A stretch of 38,044 nt of DNA from assembly GCA_000996205.1 (NCBI GenBank), contig LBYO01000016.1, positions 1 through 38,044 of the forward strand, written 5' to 3'. How positions within the stretch are numbered: position 1 is the first letter of the stretch; every line of letters starts with the position of its first letter. Made by a program: the position numbers and the translations under genes. Below the pieces are notes generated by a model. That model did not search any database, had not been told where the DNA came from, and was given only the letters and a program-made list of their open reading frames with translations. This DNA comes from Parcubacteria group bacterium GW2011_GWA1_40_21. Its GTDB lineage: Bacteria > Patescibacteriota > Minisyncoccia > Phycocordibacterales > GWA1-40-21. Below, in pieces: positions 35,097 through 38,044 of this stretch.

Positions 35097-35558
35097 TCAA
35101 AACCCCAAATACTCCGTTATCGTCTGAACAAGAGGCTCAGCCATTTCTTCTTCTTCAATGTGGCGAGATAAGTATTCTCTTATTTCTTCAAGGTCAATTT
35201 GTCCTGCCGATACGGTCGTGTAAGGAAGAGTTTTCTTTAGTGACTTTATGATTATGACATTGCCGGACGGTCTTTCGTCCACCCAGAATTTTTCAATGTT
35301 TTGGTACGGATAAAGATATTTGTCAACAATAATTCCTTTGCCATTGAGCTCAATGTTAATGAGCGACGGCTTCCGCGCCGCGTACATACTCAAGGTGAAG
35401 GCGCTCAAAATTATGAATATGGCGAAAATTACATTGTTGAATATTACCGCCGCCGCCGCGGCGGAAAAAGCGATAATTCCGAGCGCCCAAAACCAGTCAG
35501 AGCTTTTCTCTCTGTGATTGTATTCATAAGCTTTCCACTGGATTATTTCTCCTTTCAT
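35097..35558 (-). CDS. Membrane protein with PH-like cytoplasmic domain
   Basis: 153 residues. Two adjacent hydrophobic helices at about 22-40 and 42-60 follow a charged start. The rest (about 65-153) has the strand pattern of a PH-like/YdbS-type domain ('INIELNGKGIIVDKYLYPYQNIEKFWVDE') and an acidic end. Such proteins are frequent and uncharacterised in Patescibacteria. It follows the VKOR gene by 20 nt on the same strand and may be co-transcribed. Confidence 0.7.
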   Translation of the reverse strand: MKGEIIQWKAYEYNHREKSSDWFWALGIIAFSAAAAAVIFNNVIFAIFIILSAFTLSMYAARKPSLINIELNGKGIIVDKYLYPYQNIEKFWVDERPSGNVIIIKSLKKTLPYTTVSAGQIDLEEIREYLSRHIEEEEMAEPLVQTITEYLGF

Positions 35559-35578
35559 AAAATTAAATCAGAACTCGT

Positions 35579-36043
35579 CTAGATATTGAAAATCACCATA
35601 AATAAACTTTTTATATTAAGAGGCGAGATCTTTAAGATGAGAACAAATTCCGTTACGCATAAGACTGTGGACACAAGACACCACGCGCACCACTCTTTAA
35701 TCAAAAGCATTTGAACCATCACGAGGTAAATGGAAAACAGAAAAGCTCCAAGAGTCATAATCGGCGGAATAAACATAAAATAACCTAAATTAAGTCCGGG
35801 CAAGAATAAAGCGGCAAGAAAAAATAAAAATATGAAAGCGAAATAAAACATCCCCATAACTTCCAAAGGGATGCCCAAGAATGTTGAATACCGGCTGTGT
35901 ACCACGGCGTCGCAGTTTGAATCAAGCGGACAGACTAGCGTTTCTTTGCGTTTCTTTTTTGTAAATATATAAAAAGCCAAAAATAATCCGCCTAGGGCGA
36001 TGATGATGGGAAGGAATTGCAAAATTTGTTGAGCCGTTGTCAT
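35579..36043 (-). CDS. Vitamin K epoxide reductase (VKOR) family protein
   Basis: 154 residues, four membrane helices. The outer Cys pair is C38 and C44 (CPLDSNCDAVVHS), followed by the conserved 'SRYSTFLGIPL' segment. The active site CAWC is C119/C122 near the periplasmic face of the last helices. VKOR passes electrons from periplasmic disulfide-forming proteins to quinone, replacing DsbB. No DsbA-like gene is in the window. All four Cys and the Ser of the family are present. Confidence 0.93.
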   Translation of the reverse strand: MTTAQQILQFLPIIIALGGLFLAFYIFTKKKRKETLVCPLDSNCDAVVHSRYSTFLGIPLEVMGMFYFAFIFLFFLAALFLPGLNLGYFMFIPPIMTLGAFLFSIYLVMVQMLLIKEWCAWCLVSTVLCVTEFVLILKISPLNIKSLFMVIFNI

Positions 36044-36174
36044 TTCTTGAATCTTATCATGAAGATGAACAATCAGCCAAACGAATAATCAAAATTGGTT
36101 TTATGTAAGCCGGATTAATTACAATTTCCCAACTGGCGGTATCTACGGGATAAAGTTCGAAATAATTCCGAATT

Positions 36175-36226
36175 TTGGCGGTGTTTTTTGATTGATGTTC
36201 GAACTTCGTCCAAAAAACACCGCCAA
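36175..36226. repeat. 16-bp perfect inverted repeat in the gene-free stretch
   Basis: TTGGCGGTGTTTTTTG (36175-36190) and its exact complement (36211-36226) around a 20-nt loop containing GTTCGAAC. It could be a terminator for either strand or a MITE end. Confidence 0.8.
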
Positions 36227-36489
36227 GTTTTACATTCAGCGAAATTGAAAGAGGTTGCCGAGGCGCAATGCGCCGAGGCAACCAACCTTGATTTTTCGAA
36301 ATGTGATTCTTGGCGGAGAGGGAGGGAATTTCTCTCCTTACGGGAGCAGTATCCCGATTGGATTTTTTGTTCATTCAGAAACTCCAAAAAATACTCAATC
36401 GGGCTTCGAATCCCTCACATTCTGCTCCCCAGCAGAACTCCTCTCCGCATAAAAAAATCACGCCACGGGATTGGCGGATTTTTAAAATG
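36227..36489. repeat. Patchwork of tRNA-Ser-derived pieces and palindromes
   Basis: The stretch contains GGCGC-AAT-GCGCC within GAGGC repeats (about 36255-36285). GCGGAGAGGGAGGGA (36313-36327) is identical to the tRNA-Ser 3' end at 36489-36503. An inverted piece, TTCGAATCCCTC (36405-36416) plus CCTCTCCGCAT (36440-36450), is interrupted by a 23-nt hairpin (TTCTGCT-CCCC-AGCAGAA core). Reading frames here overlap on both strands and look non-coding. Confidence 0.7.
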
Positions 36490-36579
36490 CGGAGAGGGAG
36501 GGATTCGAACCCTCGAGGGACTTTTAAGGCCCCTGCCTCTTTAGCAAAGAGGTACATTAGACCACTCTGACACCTCTCC
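36490..36579 (-). tRNA. tRNA-Ser(GCU)
   Basis: Minus strand, 90 nt with a long variable arm as in class II tRNAs. Acceptor GGAGAGG/CCTCTCC, discriminator G. Anticodon stem-loop CTCTT-TGCTA-AAGAG, anticodon GCT. Variable arm AGGGGCCTTAAAAGTCCCT. T-arm GAGGG-TTCGAAT-CCCTC. CCA is not encoded. It decodes AGC/AGU serine codons. Confidence 0.94.
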
Positions 36580-36582
36580 TAA

Positions 36583-36605
36583 AATATTCTGCTTAGCAGA
36601 ATATT
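36583..36605. repeat. Palindrome at the 5' edge of tRNA-Ser
   Basis: AATATTCTGC-TTA-GCAGAATATT, a 10-bp perfect stem. Its TTCTGC/GCAGAA core is shared with the hairpin inserted at 36417-36439. Confidence 0.7.
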
Positions 36606-36658
36606 CGGATTAATTGAAACATTAGCACAGACAGTTCAATTTTTCTATAATTACGGAA

Positions 36659-36886
36659 TTATTTCATGCCATCTAATTTCAACGGCATCTGTTTTATCTT
36701 TTTCCTATCAATAATAAATATGTAGATTATGTCCAAAATCGCGAAAGTTTGCACTATGAGCAAAGCGATGAACCAATATTTGTGGCCGTTTCTCGCCGAC
36801 TTCCACAGAGCGACGCCTTTCCACGGCAGAACCCACAGCAAAATAAGCGCGAAAAACCAAATGTTTTGTGAGATGAATGGATCCAT
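36659..36886 (-). CDS. DUF5652-like small membrane protein
   Basis: 75 residues with two hydrophobic segments (about 8-24 and 38-58) separated by 'KGVALWKSARNGHKYWF'. The pattern 'LILLWVLPWKGVALWKSARNGHKYWFIALLIVQT' resembles DUF5652, a short family typical of Patescibacteria. Function unknown. TATAAT lies 5 nt upstream of the ATG, again predicting a leaderless mRNA. It is divergent from the MazG-like gene. Confidence 0.75.
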   Translation of the reverse strand: MDPFISQNIWFFALILLWVLPWKGVALWKSARNGHKYWFIALLIVQTFAILDIIYIFIIDRKKIKQMPLKLDGMK

Positions 36887-36932
36887 ATGTTATTATAATA
36901 AGATTATTTCAATTTATATTCAAGTGAAACTT

Positions 36933-37235
36933 ATGGAAAGCTACACTAAATTAGTCAGAGATAAAATACCGAAAATTCTAGATAAGAAGGGGGTGCTTTA
37001 TGAAAAGAGAATCGCTTCAGACGAAGAATACAAAGTGGAGCTTGTCAAAAAGCTCGGAGAAAAGACGGAAGAATTTTTAAAGGACAATAGCCCTGAAGAA
37101 TTGGCGGATGTTATTGAGGTGATTGAAGCTTTGAAAAAAATGACCGATTATGAAAATGTGGAGGAGATCAGAAGAAAAAAACTGGAAGAGCGGGGCGGTT
37201 TTGACCAAAAAATAATCCTTAAAGGAGAAAAATAA
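36933..37235 (+). CDS. MazG/PRA-PH-like nucleotide pyrophosphohydrolase
   Basis: 100 residues from ATG 36933 (MESYTKLVRDKIPKILDKKG); the frame extends further upstream through the promoter region, which is not plausible coding. 'YTKLVRDKIP', 'LVKKLGEKTEEFL' and 'EELADVIEVIEALKK' match the all-alpha NTP-PPase superfamily; the E-x-x-E and D in these helices bind magnesium. It probably hydrolyses non-canonical or damaged NTPs. ruvX starts 1 nt after its stop. Confidence 0.85.
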   Translation: MESYTKLVRDKIPKILDKKGVLYEKRIASDEEYKVELVKKLGEKTEEFLKDNSPEELADVIEVIEALKKMTDYENVEEIRRKKLEERGGFDQKIILKGEK

Positions 37236-37236
37236 T

Positions 37237-37656
37237 ATGCCGATACAGCGCAAAAAAGAAACGGGGAGACTGTTGGGAATTGACTTCGGATTGAAGCGAG
37301 TGGGAATCGCTTTGTCCGACGAAGATCAAAAAATCGCTTTTCCAAAAATTGTTTATCCAAATGACAAAAAATTGGTTAACCAAATTGCTAAATTCTGCGC
37401 GGAAAATTCAATGATCGCAATAATTCTTGGCGAATCAAAAAATTTTAAAGGGGAAGACAATCCGATTATGAAAGACATTTTGAAATTTAAGACAGAAATT
37501 GAAAATGCAACATCTCTGCCTGTCTATATGGAGCCGGAATTTATGTCATCGTCCGAGGCGAAAAAGATGCGCGTCGAGGACGATAGCGGAGAAATGATTG
37601 ACGCCTCCGCCGCCGCGGTAATCTTGCAGAGTTATTTGGATAAGACCAAAATCTAA
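37237..37656 (+). CDS. ruvX: YqgF/RuvX-family protein (putative pre-16S rRNA nuclease)
   Basis: 139 residues with an RNase H-like fold: 'LLGIDFGLKRVGIALSD' (first catalytic Asp), 'AIILGESKNFKGEDNPI' (usual ExxLP...G motif) and 'MIDASAAAVILQSYL' (last Asp). Members process 16S rRNA 5' ends; the RuvX name reflects RuvC similarity. AAAGGAG lies within the end of the preceding gene, and the two genes are 1 nt apart, so they form an operon. Confidence 0.92.
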   Translation: MPIQRKKETGRLLGIDFGLKRVGIALSDEDQKIAFPKIVYPNDKKLVNQIAKFCAENSMIAIILGESKNFKGEDNPIMKDILKFKTEIENATSLPVYMEPEFMSSSEAKKMRVEDDSGEMIDASAAAVILQSYLDKTKI

Positions 37657-37679
37657 AAATCTCCCTCCCGCGCTCTTTT

Positions 37680-37716
37680 CTTTTTCCCTAAAACCTACCA
37701 CCTACAAACTAAAACC
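37680..37716. repeat. CCTAMMA word repeat downstream of ruvX
   Basis: CCTAAAACCTACCACCTAC, AAACTAAAACCTA: the same words as at 179-210. No facing arm was seen, so this is a half-site. The remainder of the 37657-37788 gap shows nothing else clear. Confidence 0.4.
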
Positions 37717-37788
37717 TATTTTGTGTGTGGCACGAGTTCAGTTTTCATGTTAAATTTGGATCATTATTTACGAGGACTGCATACAATC

Positions 37789-38044
37789 ATGATTTCATAC
37801 GAAGATTTTAAAAAAGTGGAGATAAAAATAGGGAAGATAATAAGCGCCGAGAAAATTCTGGACACTGACAAACTCCTGCTTTTGAAAGTTGATTTCGCCG
37901 AAGAGTCGCCGAGGCAGATAATTTCCGGCATTGCTATACATTTTTCAGACCCATTAAGCTTGGTTGGCATCAAATGCGCGTTTGCGACGAATCTGGAGCC
38001 GAGAACAATCCGCGGTTACGAAAGTCAGGGAATGATTCTCGCGG
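37789..38044 (+). CDS. tRNA-binding-domain protein (MetRS C-terminal/Trbp111 type), partial
   Basis: The first 85 codons are present; the gene runs off the window. 'SYEDFKKVEIKIGKIISAEKILDTDKLLLLKVDF', then 'RQIISGIAIHF' and 'FATNLEPRTIRGYESQGMILA', matches the EMAPII/Trbp111 OB-fold. It could be a free-standing tRNA-binding protein, or the start could be fused to more sequence beyond the window. ATG 37789 is preferred; an in-frame ATG at 37747 would add 14 residues. Confidence 0.88.
   Translation, partial: MISYEDFKKVEIKIGKIISAEKILDTDKLLLLKVDFAEESPRQIISGIAIHFSDPLSLVGIKCAFATNLEPRTIRGYESQGMILA

Noticed and set aside
36057-36387. Overlapping frames on both strands between VKOR and tRNA-Ser
   Set aside because: They are made of palindromes and tRNA-derived pieces; several frames are open at once, typical of repeats rather than genes.
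1-38044. CRISPR array or Cas genes
   Set aside because: No regularly spaced identical repeats were seen; the repeats present are inverted or irregular.

Overview
The window looks like a chromosomal segment of a Candidate Phyla Radiation (Patescibacteria, probably Parcubacteria-group) bacterium. The reasons are a low-GC genome with short intergenic gaps, very small versions of core proteins, a Patescibacteria-type T4SS_pilin protein, a DUF5652-like protein, no recognisable amino-acid or cofactor biosynthesis genes, and tRNA genes without an encoded CCA end. TGA is a normal stop (dnaA ends in TGA), so this is not the SR1/Gracilibacteria code. Taxonomy is inferred from family knowledge, not from a search.

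Layout. 1-3832: envelope/secretion-type genes (small membrane protein, secreted protein, T4SS_pilin-like protein, anchored beta-rich protein). 3955-8395: replication-origin neighbourhood, with yidC, rnpA and rpmH leftward and dnaA, dnaN and a DciA/DUF721-like gene rightward; two perfect inverted DnaA boxes lie in the very AT-rich dnaA-dnaN gap. 8411-20868: cell wall (PBP1A), tyrS, ruvC, yebC, ruvB, a GspE/PilB ATPase and tsaE, interspersed with small accessory genes and a Phd/RelE-type module. 21020-24696: polA and holA plus one accessory gene. 24909-31000: accessory zone with orphan genes, tRNA-Lys, DoxX, HicAB, a broken SpoU methyltransferase, a Fic protein, mutM and a HigBA-like pair. 31066-38044: amidase, ruvA, rpsT, tRNA-Arg, GIY-YIG, VKOR, tRNA-Ser, a MazG-like protein, ruvX and a tRNA-binding protein.

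Two expression styles coexist. Many housekeeping genes have an extended -10 box (TATGCTAAAAT type) ending exactly 6 nt before the ATG, which predicts leaderless mRNAs. About ten short genes of unknown function instead have a strong Shine-Dalgarno sequence and usually their own terminator; several have a TTGACA-type promoter, and some have a structured leader. They sit singly between core genes like independent cassettes.

The intergenic space is full of non-autonomous repeats: two MITE-like families that share the same outer inverted end (two and three copies), a third element abutting the ruvA start codon, GC-rich palindromes inside mutM, degenerate word-like inverted repeats, and displaced 3' pieces of tRNA-Arg and tRNA-Ser. 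Two long gene-free stretches (12763-13086 and 17276-17887) are strongly structured and may encode undescribed RNAs. No CRISPR array, rRNA or complete insertion sequence was seen.
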